DNA of 64,000 nucleotides from Mariannaea sp. PMI_226 (GCA_024336345.1 JANFOG010000008.1:620001-684000), one strand, 5' to 3'; counted from the first letter of the stretch, positions 44,613-57,232 are shown. Program-made: numbers and translations. Notes: generated from the letters alone by a model not told the origin.

Positions 44613-45593
44613 CTAGGCTACAACCTCGCTCTCACTCATAACAAAAACCAATCGTCCACCCTTGTCGCTGTTCCATTCAGTCTCTACATCCGCCAATTTT
44701 GCCTTTCGAATCCCATCCTCGCTCACACCCTCGAGAATTTTCAGCATGTCCGACACCTCCGCATCGAACTCAGCAAAGCTCCATGAGCCCGGCCCTGCGC
44801 CCCGGATGGTCACGTCCCGCTGCCGCAGGGCCGCCGATGCAACAGTCCCAAAATTCCCTGCCAGCGATCCGATGCACACCCATGTGATGGGGGTTCTCGC
44901 CTTAAGAGTAGACCGCGACGTGAAGAAGTTGGTAAAGTAGGGGCCGTAGAGGTAGTCTAGGACAACGTCGGCGTCGGCCGCGCCGCTGAAATCGGTGGAC
45001 TCCGGGGTGTCGTGCAACACGATGATATCGTCGAGACCTGCGAGATTCTTGAGCGCTGCTTCGTTTCGGGCCGCGCCGATGATGCGTGTCGCCCCCATTT
45101 GCCTGGCAACCTTGATGGCGAGCTTCCCACTCATGGTTGTGGCGCCCAGAATGAAGCACGTCCATGGTTTCTGGGTTTCCTGGCGCTGGCCCTTCAGGAA
45201 GTCAACCCTCGTGCGCAGTGCCATCCAACTGCTCATGACCGGATTCACCAGACCCGCTGCCTGGACAGGGTCGACGCCGGAAGGCAGCTCGTAGACATTT
45301 CTTTTAGGCACATTGACAATTTCCGCAAAGGAGCCAGGTCCGTCTATCGCGGTGAAGTAAACAAGCTTTCCGGTGCTGGTATTGATGCCAGTGCCATCGA
45401 TACCCGGCGTGTGCGGGAGCGATGTGGACGTGTAGTGCTTCCCCTCGGCACGGCTCCGGGTGACTTGGTGAAGACCAGCTGCGACGACGCGGATCTGGAC
45501 TTCAGACTCGTCGACGGGGGCAGCTGGGATGGGGACTTGGGTGGCCTTGGGAGCAGAGCCCCATGCGGTGATTTGTGCTGCGAGAGTTGACAT
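44613..45593 (-). CDS. Zinc-free MDR oxidoreductase (quinone-oxidoreductase-like)
   Basis: NADPH-dependent reductase of the medium-chain dehydrogenase/reductase superfamily. A single exon of 326 residues. It has the GroES-like N-domain (VQIRVVAAGLHQVTRSRAEG, HTPGIDGTG) and a Rossmann domain with CFILGATTMSGKLAIKVARQMGATR as nucleotide-binding segment. The Cys/His residues that bind zinc in alcohol dehydrogenases are absent, so a quinone, enone or enoyl substrate is likelier than an alcohol. Start MSTLAAQITAWG fits family N-termini. A TATA element lies about 140 bp upstream. Probably cytosolic; substrate unknown. Confidence 0.88.
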   Translation of the reverse strand: MSTLAAQITAWGSAPKATQVPIPAAPVDESEVQIRVVAAGLHQVTRSRAEGKHYTSTSLPHTPGIDGTGINTSTGKLVYFTAIDGPGSFAEIVNVPKRNVYELPSGVDPVQAAGLVNPVMSSWMALRTRVDFLKGQRQETQKPWTCFILGATTMSGKLAIKVARQMGATRIIGAARNEAALKNLAGLDDIIVLHDTPESTDFSGAADADVVLDYLYGPYFTNFFTSRSTLKARTPITWVCIGSLAGNFGTVASAALRQRDVTIRGAGPGSWSFAEFDAEVSDMLKILEGVSEDGIRKAKLADVETEWNSDKGGRLVFVMSESEVVA

Positions 45594-46643
45594 GTTGAAC
45601 AGTAGATCGAATAAGTATGTTATTTTAGCTCAAAAGGCGATGAATTCGTTTTGTTGTGTTGGGGCTTGGAGTTTGTGGTGATCTTGTCTTGGTTCTCTCG
45701 TTCATTCAGAGGAGAGTTCCTCTGCCTGGCTTTATATATTTTCCCATTTTTTGCGGCTGCCTCCCATTAGCCGGGAATCGATTGAAATGAATTTCATAAT
45801 TGTGTTGCGCGTTGCACTGGCAGACCGGGCCCGGTGTTTATCGTAGATTTCGAAGGCATTGGATTTCTCAATTGGCGATCAGGACTCTAGCAAAACTGCC
45901 CAGTAGCAGAGGTAGTGCTATATTTAGGGGGAGTTTCAACCGGACTTTCCGCAGTGAAGAGAAAGTCCGGCCACTAAATTATGGCCAATCAGGGCATTTT
46001 TGGTGCAGCTGAACGGGCTTTTGTCGGCGATTGTGGCGACCGTCTATCTACAGTACCACGTCTCCGTATCCGTACCTGATTCGACACCGACCAATCAGCT
46101 TTGTCTGATGCATGATGTGTCTGGAGATAGCTTAGCTACGAGAACACATTCTTGACACAGAAAATATTTGCCTTGAGGATTGAGTCGGGAGAGACAGCCA
46201 AGGGATTTGGCATAATGATGCTACGCCTAAAATCATAAAAGCATCCCGAGTGACGTGCTCTGACGGCGAGAGGTTATCCACCATCTCTTGATAACCTTCG
46301 GGTTCTTATCAGAACACGCGTATACATGTACCTTATATCCTCATGGAACAGGGGCCGTCTAAAATAAGAAAGGCAGATATTGTGTATTCTCCTCGCCTAC
46401 CCTATACCGGCGCGGGGAGCTGACACGTGCTGGAGAGGAAACTTGGTGATCGCGGGGAGAAAAGATGCACACAAAATATAGCTTCACTTCGTACTGGAAG
46501 ACTATCTAAAGGTACAGTCTAACACCATATGTTTAGCTCTACATTGCTACTATCAACACGCATTCTTTTTACAGAGAAAATGCTTGGGGCCCATAGGAAT
46601 AATGAGCTGTCAGAAATTTTAATTCTCTTCTTCTTGCTACTCT
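45594..46643. other. Intergenic region
   Basis: 1 kb between the MDR start and the stop of the next minus-strand gene. Only short frames; nothing recognised beyond the TATA element. Confidence 0.5.
45731..45740 (-). promoter_or_regulatory. TATA box of the MDR oxidoreductase gene
   Basis: TTTATATATT (AATATATAAA on the coding strand) about 140 bp upstream of the start at 45593. Confidence 0.55.
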
Positions 46644-47835
46644 TCACTCCAGAGAAACTTTCACACTCGCTGAAAACGTGCTCTGTACTGCAGGGTAGTC
46701 CTCAGCTCGAACATGTAAATCAGCAAAGATGGATTCTGATGCGTCTCCGCCGAGGTGTTTCATTCGGTCCAGGTCATCTTCCTCCAGGTTCTCCAAAACA
46801 TCCTTATTATTTTTCCCTATCTCTTCCTCCCCGTCGTCCGCACGCTCTGTCGCCTTGTCGATACCTGAAGGTTCACCAATGAGAAGGATCTGAGTATTCA
46901 CGTAGTCAAGATGCTCTGGCTTCGAGGGCTTCCAGCGCAGATCACCGAAATCATCACGTATTCTGTCGCTCGAATCAGAAATTGAGCAGTCCTCTTCTAT
47001 CAAGACGTCAAGCAACATGGACTCACTCTTTAGGGTATTCAGGGCCCTTGGGCAACCTTGCATTTGCTGGACCAGGATACTTGGGGTTCTTCGTGCTGAT
47101 GATGAAGCTTCCTTGCTTCCTTAAACCCAGTTCCTGTTGGACTTCATCTAACTTCTCTGGGAGAGTGAGAATATACGCAAAGTGACTCTCCCGTCCGGTC
47201 GAGGTGATGGCGTAGACACCTTCCGCGATTGGGGTAGCTGCAGGCTTATGCCGGGTGCCAGCTGTTTTTGTTTCGTATTCCGATGAAGCTAGGAAATTGT
47301 CCTTGAGACTCTGAAAAGTCACATGGGACATGTCTACAAATGCCATGAATCGATCTTTTGGACTCGTCGGGAATACCTTTTTTGGCAGCGCGACGAGTCT
47401 TGTAGTTCCAGCATCTGCAATCGGTCCTTCGCCAAGCCTCGCATCCTTAGGAATGGGACGGATGAGCATGTAGCTTCGGGCAATATCTTCTACTTTTTCG
47501 GGTTCATCGATGTTAACTCGTCCACGAATGAAAAAGTACACAATGCCCTTCTCTAAAGCGTTTGATGGAACATCGGTCTCCTCGGAAGGCTTCACTGCCC
47601 CGTCTCCGTTCTCGCTCTTCGACTTCTCCTTCTCGGGGGCTTTGATATCCTTAATTTTGGAGCGACTCTGCTCGTTCGGGTCATCCTCATTTTGGGACTT
47701 TTGTTTCTTTGCGTTCCCATTCTCCTCAGTCTTGGTGCGCTTTTTGTCCGGCGATTCATGCTCGATCTGATGTTTCTTTCCCGCCGCCACCTCGTCCTTC
47801 GTATGCTTGTCTGAATCGGACTGTGAAGTTACCAT
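46644..47835 (-). CDS. Conserved fungal protein (some homologues labelled 'BTB domain transcription factor')
   Basis: Two exons, 47027-47835 and 46644-46962, give 375 residues; the intron starts GTGAGT and ends GACAG. The N-terminal ~90 residues are very polar and Lys/Glu/Asp-rich with likely nuclear signals (KKRTKTEENGNAKKQK). The middle (about 95-270) is a folded conserved region with GIVYFFIRGRV, ARSYMLIRPIPKDA, RLVALPKKVFPTSPKDRFM, TRHKPAATPIAEGVYAI and GRESHFAYILTLP, a pattern I associate with a widespread Eurotiales family sometimes annotated as BTB-domain transcription factor, though I see no BTB fold. The C-terminal part has YVNTQILLIGE and an acidic Asp/Glu tract. Likely nuclear; molecular role unknown. 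Confidence 0.8.
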
Positions 47836-50800
47836 TGTTTACAGAGGTGATAGTACTTCAAAATTTGATATAATAAATGGTTGTGATTAATGAGAATACA
47901 CTCAAGACTTTCAAACGTGATGCGATATAACAGACATGATACATCATGACTTCATTTTTTACCTGGCTTCGTGATGTCATCGATTCTGTGGCTTGTGGTA
48001 CATATCCCAATCATCAGTGAGTTCGAACTCAGTTACGTCAAATCGTCAAACTTTCATCATAGCAGACCAAAAGATGACCAGAGGCCCCTGAACATTGGAT
48101 TTCGGGCAAGAATGAGCGTTGCGAGAAGACTCCAGTTTCAAAATAATATTACTTCCAAGACACCCCTAAAAATTTGATATTTGTCAAAGTGGACACCCCA
48201 TACCACCTGGCTACCTATAGTATCTAAGACAATCCTGATGCCTATTTAAGCGCCAATGGACAGTACGGGAAATATTGATTTCTCATCATGCACACTGTTG
48301 ATGTCTCAAAGCGTCCAATAAGAGCTTTACTTGATTGTTCTGGCTCCTTGGGTTCTAAGCTCAGCTTCTGCATGAGTTATTTCGTTGAAGCCACTGATCA
48401 CGGAAGAAGCAAAATCCTGGAAACTGCAATTAAAACGTAGTACGGGCCACCAACTAGCATAATTCGCCGTCTTGTTCTGGCGCGGTAGCTCAGTCATCGC
48501 CACCGCTCGCCACCATGTTGAAATACCTGTTGGAAACTTGGCCTCCGTTTACTCTCCCATTCCTTTTTGACTATGGATACCCGGAGAGGAGACTCTGCTT
48601 TTATATTTAGTAATGAAGACGATGCTCGAGGTTACGAACACTGATCAATCGATTCAAGCTTTGATGATATGGATGGGTATGTGTGGCATGTGAGTCTGTC
48701 CTCTCGCCGGTGGTGGCCCAATGCATGATCGATGAGACATCCTCTGAGCCGAGAAACAATGTCCTTGAGAGAGTAGACTATGAAGGACCATACAAATTAC
48801 ACAATAGGTTGGTTCCCATCCTGGTAACTCCCATCACTAGCCTACCCCAGTCAGCTCATATCAGCCTCACCCACCACTTGGAACTGTAGCTTGCATGCAC
48901 TGGCATCACTGACACACCACAAACAGGTGGGGTCGTAATCTTTCTCCAAGAAAAGTTGGAGGCACCCGGACTCGCCGTGGGCCCCCACACATCCTAGTTT
49001 CTGAGCTCACCGCGTCTCCAAAGGGTGCTTTGGTGAGGACATCTCATGGGGATCTAGACTGCGAGTTATCCAGGTGCGTTGGCTGCTTGTCAGCACACAT
49101 GATGCGATTTAGCTACCTTGGCACTAGGATTATTCCACTTTCGCAAATGGGCCTGGCCAGTCTATTGATTGGAGTTCCGAATGGTTGTTGCAGAAAAGTC
49201 AAGGATGCAATCACCACCTCGTGACTATAGCTGTCAGAGTGGACTGGGGTAGCTATCAATTGACAGCCCCCTCAAATCTATTCAATGATTCTGCGGGGAA
49301 ATGGGACCTTTTTTTATTCCCCTTTCACCGCTTGAGGAAGACCAAAAGGACCAAGAAGGCTTATAAATGAAAATCAAAGTTGATTATTTGCCATCACAAC
49401 ATTCATGGAAGCACATAATTGCTGGGAGTAGTCTGTATAAATTCATTTTTGTGGGTAACTGAGAAGAGGCTTCAAAAAGTTACAGGGGTGCAGACGCACC
49501 AACGAAGTATTCACACGCCCGGGATAGGCTGGTTATAGTTTCAGCGGTGGCAGGTCCTTGGCGTCGAATTGATGGAAACTAATAACGAGGGTGGGCAGCC
49601 ATGTTGTGAAGTTCAACTACTGTCCCTCACGAGGTGTGGACGACAAACGCGGAGCCGAAAATGGTTCGGCGGAGGTCATTGATGCGCTAGACACGTATGG
49701 AGAGTCGTTGCAAATTGTTACTCGCCAATGTGAGAAAAAAGGTGGACTCTACATCTCTATGTCCCTTCGAAGAATGTGCTACGATACAGTATTTTCATGA
49801 AAACGTCAAATGGCGGCTCCTTTGAGTGTGTGACCAGGGTGGCCGGGGCCAATTAAAGAAGTGAAACCCCATGGTACGCACGATCCCCTTCTCAGCTTAG
49901 GGAGGTCGGCGATCCAAATCGCATCAATTTCCCGTGCTGTTAATGGTAGTCTATGACTCCGCTTGCAACCGCATGAGGACCTGCTTCCATGCCATGGTGT
50001 CAGGTGTCGATGGAGGAGCAAGCATGTTGGGTAGAAACACTCCGCATGGGGAGAGGGAGCGAGAGGGCATCTCTGCGGGGGTAGCCCGAAGAGAAGATGG
50101 ATCCAAGTCCTCTGTACCTCGTATCCAATGTGATCTCAGATTGCACGTGGCTGGACGGGAAGAGGAGGAGTGTAAGACAGGCAATGGATCATCGATGAGA
50201 GGACACCAACTCGCACGTAGTTAGGCGATGCGTGTTTCTCAATATGTCTCATGTGTGTCGGTATAGTTTTTGCGTGAGACTTCTTTTTTTTTCTTTGTCA
50301 TGGCCAGCCCTGCGAGGAGGAAGAGCAAGAAAAACTTCCTCCTTGACCTGCCGTCTCAGGAAAGGCTCTGAGGAAAAACAAGCACACCATTGCCAACATA
50401 CGATCTCATTCCGGCAGATAACTTGACCTCCCACTGGCACTGGCGAGCAAGCCCAGGCTTTGGTTAAGTTAGCGGCTAGGCAGACGTATTTTCCTTGGAG
50501 GAGCAGCCCACTGCACTCCATAGCTACTCCATCCAGACTCCTGTGTGGTGCGGGCGTCAATATCATTGGTGCGGCAAGGGTCGTGCTGCGGGAAGACTAG
50601 TCCAGAGGCTCAGAGGGTTCGGGAGTAACTGCCGGTGAAAGCTTGTTATGTGCAGACCGAGATATTGCATCGCACCTATCACGCAAGAAGTGCGAGATGT
50701 GCGGTGTTGTAGCATTGATCTGTCAAATTGCGGCTCTTGTTTTCGAGTGTGGACAAAAGGCATTGGCGATGTGCAAGATCGACCACATTCTCACAGACTA

Positions 50801-51510
50801 CTTTCTCGAAGAAGCAAAAACATTCCCTCTTTGATCAACATCCCATAGAACCATAGCACAACTACTATTATGTACCAACATCAACTAGCACAAACCTGGT
50901 GCCGCCGGGGTGGGACCGGGGGTTCGAATAATAGGAGGGTCGGCCGGCCCACTCGCCGTGACGGGACTCTTGCAGCAGGAATTCTTCTGTTACGTCATAC
51001 GTAGGCAGCAGAATTAACTTAGGCAACCGAATTAAATACCCAGGCAGCAGAATAAAAAATCGATTCAGCCAATGTTGTGCATGCAATTCGCTTAGTAACC
51101 TGGTTTGTGCCTTTGAGATGGAGCTTTTCCCGAACCTCGGGCAGGCCTCGGACACAGGGCCAAGACGGCTGACCCCTGACTATCCTGCCCGTTGGTCTTG
51201 TCTTGAGTCGTTCTGTGCGAAGTACTATTCACTATGCACTATACACTATGCACTATGTCGTGTGGCAGTTGAGCTTGTTGTTCCACCGCTTTAGATTATC
51301 TCCATGCAATTGCGGCCGTTCCGAGATGTTGGTAACCAGAAACGGTCAAAGACTACCCCAAGTCTGACTATTCCCCAAAAAAACCATCTACCAAACGAAC
51401 AATCAAGCACCACCACCACCAACAGACTTCACTCCCAACCATGCAAGACCCAAGATCCGCTCACTTCAACATCCTCTCCCACCCCCCGCCCGACGTCGGA
51501 TGCTTACCCA

Positions 51511-51605
51511 AAAAAGTGGCGACAGAACTGGGGCTCGCCTGACCGTTGCATTTGTCCGGAGTGCTCTACTGTACCCATGGGGAGAGGATTGAGTCGTGGA
51601 GTCGT
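51511..51605. repeat. Promoter duplication, copy 1
   Basis: About 95 bp beginning AAAAGTGGCGACAGAACTGG and ending in GGATTGAGTCGTG, imperfectly repeated at 51699-51800. It contains a CTGGGG motif. Confidence 0.75.
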
Positions 51606-51698
51606 GCCCTGTTTTGGTGGTCAGAGACTTTTTTTCTTCTTCCCCTGCTCAGAGCAAATTTCTCCTCCCAGATCTTCGTTCCACAGTGCTGGATGGAG

Positions 51699-51800
51699 GC
51701 AAAAGTGGCGACAGAACTGGGGCGCGCTTAAGCCGTTATACTGTTTCAATGGAGACTACTGTATGTAGAGAATGGGGAGGGGGAGGGATTGACTCGTGCT
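51699..51800. repeat. Promoter duplication, copy 2
   Basis: Same block 188 bp downstream: AAAAGTGGCGACAGAACTGG, then a more diverged middle with CTACTGTA, then GGGATTGACTCGTG. The CTGGGG motif is kept. Confidence 0.75.
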
Positions 51801-51819
51801 GATCACAACAAAATCCTTA

Positions 51820-51843
51820 CCCCAGAGCGGGGTGAGTCTGGGG
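51820..51843. promoter_or_regulatory. Cluster of CreA/Mig1-type SYGGRG sites
   Basis: Three matches to the carbon-catabolite repressor consensus SYGGRG within 24 bp: CCCCAG (CTGGGG on the other strand) at 51820-51825, GCGGGG at 51827-51832 and CTGGGG at 51838-51843. They lie about 140-160 bp before the sugar transporter start. Closely paired sites of this kind are what CreA needs in Aspergillus promoters. Binding is inferred, not shown. Confidence 0.5.
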
Positions 51844-51867
51844 TTTGATAACTCTCTATGAGCGGAG

Positions 51868-51875
51868 TATATAAG
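51868..51875 (+). promoter_or_regulatory. TATA box of the sugar transporter gene
   Basis: TATATAAG about 112 bp upstream of the start codon, followed by a pyrimidine-rich leader. Confidence 0.65.
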
Positions 51876-51979
51876 TGAGAGATGAAGACGCTTGAATTGA
51901 TTTGTTTTTGATTGTCTCGCACCGCTGTGTCCTTGATTCTCTTTGACTTCGCAAGAACATCCGCTTCGTCAAATTCACA

Positions 51980-54494
51980 ATGGAGAAAACCGCCGCGGGC
52001 AATGCCCAGTACATTCATGATGAGAAGAACATCTCTTCTCAGGATCTGCCCCCTGATTTGCCTGATGGCCGTCGCAAGTCAACTGCTCTCAACATCGTTG
52101 AGAACCCTTTGAGGGTGAGACAAACTCCCCGCGTTCCTCCCTTTCATCCTCCCTTCCTCTCTTCCCCCCGGTTCCCGCCTCCCCACAGTTTTCCAACTCA
52201 TTGATGGTTTTTTTGAACTGAACGCTGATCCTTTCCCCTTTCTTCAACCGCAACAGCGCGTTTCCCAGGAACAAGCGGCCGCTGATGCCAAGGCTTTCGC
52301 CGAGTCTCACGGCATGCCTGAGCATGCCTCTCTCTTCGGAAGAGCCGCCCTGGTCGCCCGTGACCCTCTGAGATTCGAGTCCCTTTCCGAACTGGACGAG
52401 CATGAGCGCAACGCTCTTGTCTATGAGAGAGACCACAAGTGGCACGGTCCTAAGATGCTTTGGTATTCCATTGGTCTCTGTGCCATTGGTGCTGCTACTC
52501 AGGGTTGGGATCAGACTGGTTCCAACGGTGCCAACTTGTCTTTCCCCCAGGAATTCGGAATTGCTGGCAAGGGACGTGATGAATGGATTGTTGGTATTGT
52601 CAACGCTATCATCTTCCTGACTGCTGGTCTCATGTAAGTTTTGCCGTGTTTAAGATTCCGACTCCCCACTCGCGCTTCTAAGTCGTTTCTCCCTTTGATA
52701 TGTCTGCATCCGGCAACTGACAAAAGTGATTTGCACAGTGGAGCTTTCATCGTCGATCCTCTCAACCACTACTTCGGCCGACGAGGCGAGATCTTCATCA
52801 CTGCTTGCTGTCTTACTGCTACTCCCATCGGTTCCGCTTTCGCCAAGTCATGGCAGGGTCTGTTTGCTGCACGATTCGTCATGGGTATCGGTATTGGTGC
52901 CAAGAACGCTACCGTCCCTATCTACTCGGCTGAGATGGCCCCTGCTCGAATTCGAGGTGCTCTCGTCATGTTCTGGCAACTCTGGGTCGTCGTTGGTATG
53001 TATTTGGGCTTCTAAGAGCTATGAAATCTTGAAGTAAAAGAGAAACAAATCAACTAACTCATTACCCCTTCAGGTATCTTCTTGGGTTTCTGCGCCAATG
53101 TTATCGTCAAGGACGTTGGTCCTATCGCCTGGCGTCTTCAGCTCGGATCTGCCTTCATTCCCTCCTTCATCCTCGGTATTGGTATCTTCTTCTGCCCTGA
53201 GTCTCCCCGTTGGCTCATGAAGCACGACCGACACGCCGAGGGATTCCAGTCTATGACCCGTCTCCGAGCCCACCCCATCATTGCCGCCAGAGATTTCTAC
53301 TACTCGTGGGTCATCTACGAGGAGGAGCTCAAGGAGGCCCGTGGCGCTGGCTACTTCTCCCGTCTCTGGGACTGCTTCGCTGTTCCCCGCATTCGCCGTG
53401 CCAACTATGGTGCTTCGACTGTCATGATTGCCCAGCAGATGTGCGGTATCAACAGTATGTCACTTTTTCTTGCTTGTAGCGTTGGTAATTAGCTTGGTTA
53501 CTAACATTGTTTAAAGTTATCTCCTTCTACAGCTCCACCATTTTCGAGAACGTCGGTTACACTGCCACCCAGGCCCTGTACGCCTCTCTGGGTTATGGTG
53601 CTATCCAGGTCGTGTCTACCATCCCCACTCTGTTCCTCATCGATACCAAGGGCCGACGAACTTTGACTCTGATCGTAAGTTGCTTAGCTGAACTACTTCC
53701 CTTGTGGACATGACTAATGGATCTTGAAGACCTTCCCCCTCATGTGTATCTTCCTTCTCGCCGCTGGTCTCTCCCTTCTCAACACCTCCGGCAGCAAGGG
53801 TGCCCAGATCGGTCCCGTTGTTCTGTAAGTTTGCAAAGAAGACTCAATAGCCATGAATTTTAGCTAACAACTCTGCCAGCTTCGTCTACCTCTTCACCAT
53901 CTGCTACTCTTTGGGTGAAGGCCCCGTTGCTTTCCAGTACTCTGCTGAGGTCTTCCCTACCATTCAGCGTGAGCAGGGCATGGCTTGGGCCGTGTGCATC
54001 AACAACACCTTTGGTAAGCACTAGAGACCCTGGATATGTCGAAGATCTCCACTAACAAAGCTTTCTTTAGCTGGTATCCTCAGTTTGACCTTCCCCCGAA
54101 TGAAGACTGTCATGACCCCCACCGGTGCTTGTAAGTGAACCCCACTACCGAATAATTCTCATGGCATTGTATGCTAATTGTAAAATTCAGTCGGTTTCTA
54201 CGCCGGACTTAACCTGATTGCCTGGTTCATGATCTTCTGCTTCGTCCGAGAGACCAAGCAGCTCACCCTGGAGGAGTTGGATCGTAAGTGCCACTGGCGC
54301 CCATTTTTGCCCATGCAAAACAACTACTAACAAAATGCTCTACAGAGGTCTTCTCCGTTCCCACCAAGGACTTCATCTCTTACGAGTTGACTGTGTGGCT
54401 CCCTTACTTCATCAAGCGCCACATCTTCCGCCAGAACATCCCCAAGCCCCCACCCATCATCTCCAAGGCTGAGAGCTCCATCGACTCGCCTTAA
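51980..54494 (+). CDS. MFS sugar/polyol transporter (SP family)
   Basis: Plasma-membrane sugar:proton symporter. Ten exons: 51980-52114, 52257-52633, 52739-52995, 53074-53454, 53517-53674, 53730-53824, 53880-54013, 54071-54130, 54191-54283 and 54346-54494, giving 612 residues. Family signatures: a long polar N-tail, [17 protein letters not shown] in helix 1, [13 protein letters not shown] in the first inner loop, [12 protein letters not shown] after helix 6, QQMCGIN at helix 7, [31 protein letters not shown] and [14 protein letters not shown] after helix 12. About twelve membrane segments. The tail of ~55 residues is cytosolic and Pro/Ser-rich. The branch resembles fungal transporters for hexoses, inositol or other polyols; the substrate cannot be read. 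CreA-type sites and a TATA box upstream suggest glucose-repressed, inducible expression. Confidence 0.92.
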
Positions 54495-55840
54495 GAAGTT
54501 TCAGCCCCCTCCCAACGCTCTATTATCGCAACAGTTGCACGATTTCCGGAAATATCGAAACATTTTTCAAGCGGCCTCATTTTGTTTTAAGCTGTTGCGC
54601 AAATAAATACCAGAAACCTTGCCTTTGGGTTAGATTTCACAGTTGATAGCAACTGAGACTTGAAGAGTATATAACTATAAAGTTTGTTTAATATATATAA
54701 CGCTAGAACTAGTACTTTCTAGTTGGGATCAAAACTTATTGCGTTCCAAAATGGACTGAAACTGGATGAATTGAACAAGTACATGAACTAATTGAGAGAC
54801 ATAGACTATGCTCTCAGATTCCCTGGATACCCTATGTGAGTTGGGCGTTGACTTAACCATCGAAATTCAAGAGATATCTTGATTAATCAGCGCAATAACA
54901 GCCTCTCAGTTAGCATCAGATTTTACTCTCTTATACTGCCTCACTAGTGTTATGACGCCTTGGGGCAGCCAGAGGCTCGGCCCGCGATAAAAATAAAGTG
55001 GAACCTCGATCAGACGCAGACAAACATGGGGAAGCGATCCTTCGGGCCTGTTTATATCTCCGACGGGACTATGGTCATATCCTAGAACTTTTCAGTCCAG
55101 ATGAAATTCAGACTGTTTGGACTTCTGTCAAACAGCTTTCCAGACGCCACTGGCATCAGATTCAGGCATCCTGGATCGCATCCTTCCAGAGCTTCAGTCG
55201 ATGGAACTCTCCCGTCTCGACCTTCTTTCATACTTTTGGTCAAGTCCGGTCAATCATCGAGCTCGCCTCCTGTCAACTGCTGTCTTGGCCAATTGAATGT
55301 TGTGTGGAGTGTTTGGGGAGGCAATGTTTCTCTTGTCCGGTACACGATGCTGTTTTCCTTGTCTTCAAGCTTCTCCAGAATTTCATGTCGCTTGCACATC
55401 TACTTTCGCCAGGTCTGCACGTATGTCCGTAGCACGGCTACACAGGCTATCGCAATCGACAGTATGCACCCTGCCTGGCTCATACTACATGATAAAACCT
55501 ACATCCAGGTGAGCCAAGCAACTTAACCATGTGATCTTTGAGAATCATATTTGTTTGCAATCCAAATGACAGGACCACAGTCGTTTATTTCGGCAATGCG
55601 AAGGTCGTGCAAATTAGAAATTACTGAAGAAGAAATTGCCAGCTTAGGAGAACGATTGCAGCAGGACACCAGCCGAGGCGGAAGGTTTATGGTAGAACAG
55701 AGTGAATGGTGGACCTGGGGATGAGACTGTGGCCCTACATGGGTTTGTTCATGGAGTATGATGTTTTCAATTAAATCAAAGAGAATTCTTTTTATCTAAA
55801 TAGCGCCTCTTGAAGCGTGCCCGAAATAAGATCATCATTG
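54495..55840. other. Intergenic region with a possible relic
   Basis: 1.3 kb between convergent genes. Around 55000-55530 two overlapping plus-strand frames alternate in protein-like quality (NMGKRSFGPVYISDGTM, then FGLLSNSFPDATGIRF, then IYFRQVCTYVRST in other frames), as in a decayed gene, but no family is recognisable. Confidence 0.3.
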
Positions 55841-57232
55841 TCATGAAAAGCTGAGCAAAACAAATGCCCAGAAGCCAAAGTAGGCGGTAGCCGCGACGTA
55901 GCTACTCAGAAGCGGGTCTGTACGACTCGGCGATGAGGCAGATGAAGCAACAAGTGCTTGATTGATAAACGTCAGGCTGTTGAATGTCGAGGGGTAAAGG
56001 TCCTCGTTAAAAGTTGCGTTTAGGGAGACAGCACCGACAACATCGCCCGACTCCAAGCGAATATGGGTGTCAACGGTATAATTAGCGAGCTGTGACTGTG
56101 TGACGACAATCTCGCGTGCACCACGAATCCAGTCGCCGTATCCTCCGTACCCCCCGTGTTGGTTGTAGCACAAGTTGATTCCGTTTCCCTTGGTAGTCAT
56201 TCCCTCTACTTGTGAATCCCACTTGTAACACCAGGTGTTGCCGTGGTCGTGGCCAGAAAAGAGCCCAATAATTCCCCTGACGGAGACTAGAGCTTGCATG
56301 AAGCTGTCATTTTTTTCTTCGTAGCCGCAAGTTTCGTCGGGGTCGTTAAAGCACATTCCAGAGCTCCCCTGGGGCACTGGTTCTTCTTCGTCGATGCCGG
56401 GTTGGCGATTTGGGTCGACACCGTCCTTATTTCGGAGAGACCAGGTGGCGTTGATGGGGATATGAACAAAGGCGAGCGACGGGATCACCTTCTTGTACTC
56501 TTCAACTAGGGCATTGTTGGTCTCATTGAACCACTCGACGACGCTCTTATCGACCCAGTCCGGTTGGGTGTCGCCCTGGTAGTAGTCGCCGCCGCGACTG
56601 TCAAAGAACCACAATATCAACTCTGGGGCACATCGGGCACTTGCAGTGCAGTTCGATGGATAGACAGGGAGGTAGTAATTTGTGATACCGGCCGTGGTCC
56701 CATTGACCATGCTTTTCGTCCGGCTTCCTGTAAACATGTGTTCGCGCTCAAGCAAGTCCTCGCCGTTCAAATTGTAGGCGTGATCATGATTTCCGTATGA
56801 TGATGCCCAGGTCAAGTTACGCTTCACCAAGGGAGTGACGATCTTGTCAAGATACAGCGTGCTGTTATCGCGATGCGTGGTATCTCCATTGATGAGATCG
56901 CCATTGAAAACCACAAGGTCTGGAGGATCATAATCCAAAACCTGACATATAACTTTTTCCGTTTTGCAATCTTGCTCTGGACCTGTACTTGATTCGTCTG
57001 CTTCCCTTGTCAGTAATTCAAAAGAAGTTCGTTATCATTATCCGGGCCAAAGTGGGAGAATAAACTGACCTTGGCCAAAGTGAAGGTCCGAGAACATTGC
57101 TATTTGAAAGGCTCCATCTGAGTTGAAGGTTAATGGAGGAAGATTATCGTTGCTAGCGGCGCGAGGAATGGCAGATTGGTGCGACAATACCAGGAGCGAG
57201 GATATGAGAGCGGCATCTAGTATTCGTCGCAT
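55841..57232 (-). CDS. Secreted calcineurin-like metallophosphoesterase, probably GPI-anchored
   Basis: Extracellular or wall-bound phosphoesterase with a two-metal centre. Two exons, 57070-57232 and 55841-56997, give 439 residues; splicing joins LHFGQ to DESSTGPEQDC. Signal peptide at the start (ALISSLLVLSHQSAIPRA). Metal-ligand motifs in order: FSDLH (Asp 49, His 51), VVFNGD (Asp 88), YGNHDH (123-126), VHIPI (His 233) and SGHDHGN (303-306). Many Asn-x-Ser/Thr sites and several Cys fit secretion. The C-terminus is Ser-rich followed by a hydrophobic segment (YFGFWAFVLLSFS), which looks like a GPI-attachment signal. The family includes purple-acid-phosphatase-like and Dcr2-related enzymes; substrate unknown. 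The true start is the ATG at 57232. Confidence 0.9.

Larger units (their letters stand above)
47836..51979. other. Long intergenic region upstream of the sugar transporter
   Basis: 4.1 kb with no gene I can support; frames are short and not protein-like. The proximal 500 bp holds a ~95 bp duplicated block, CreA-like sites and a TATA box, listed separately. Confidence 0.5.

Noticed and set aside
46644..47063. Independent 139-codon gene starting MQGCPRALN
   Set aside because: Its main part is the second exon of the conserved protein at 47835; the start piece is intron and exon-1 sequence in another frame.
54998..55526. Plus-strand frames of 144 and 141 codons downstream of the sugar transporter
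   Set aside because: They overlap, neither is protein-like over its whole length and no family is recognisable; kept only as a possible relic.
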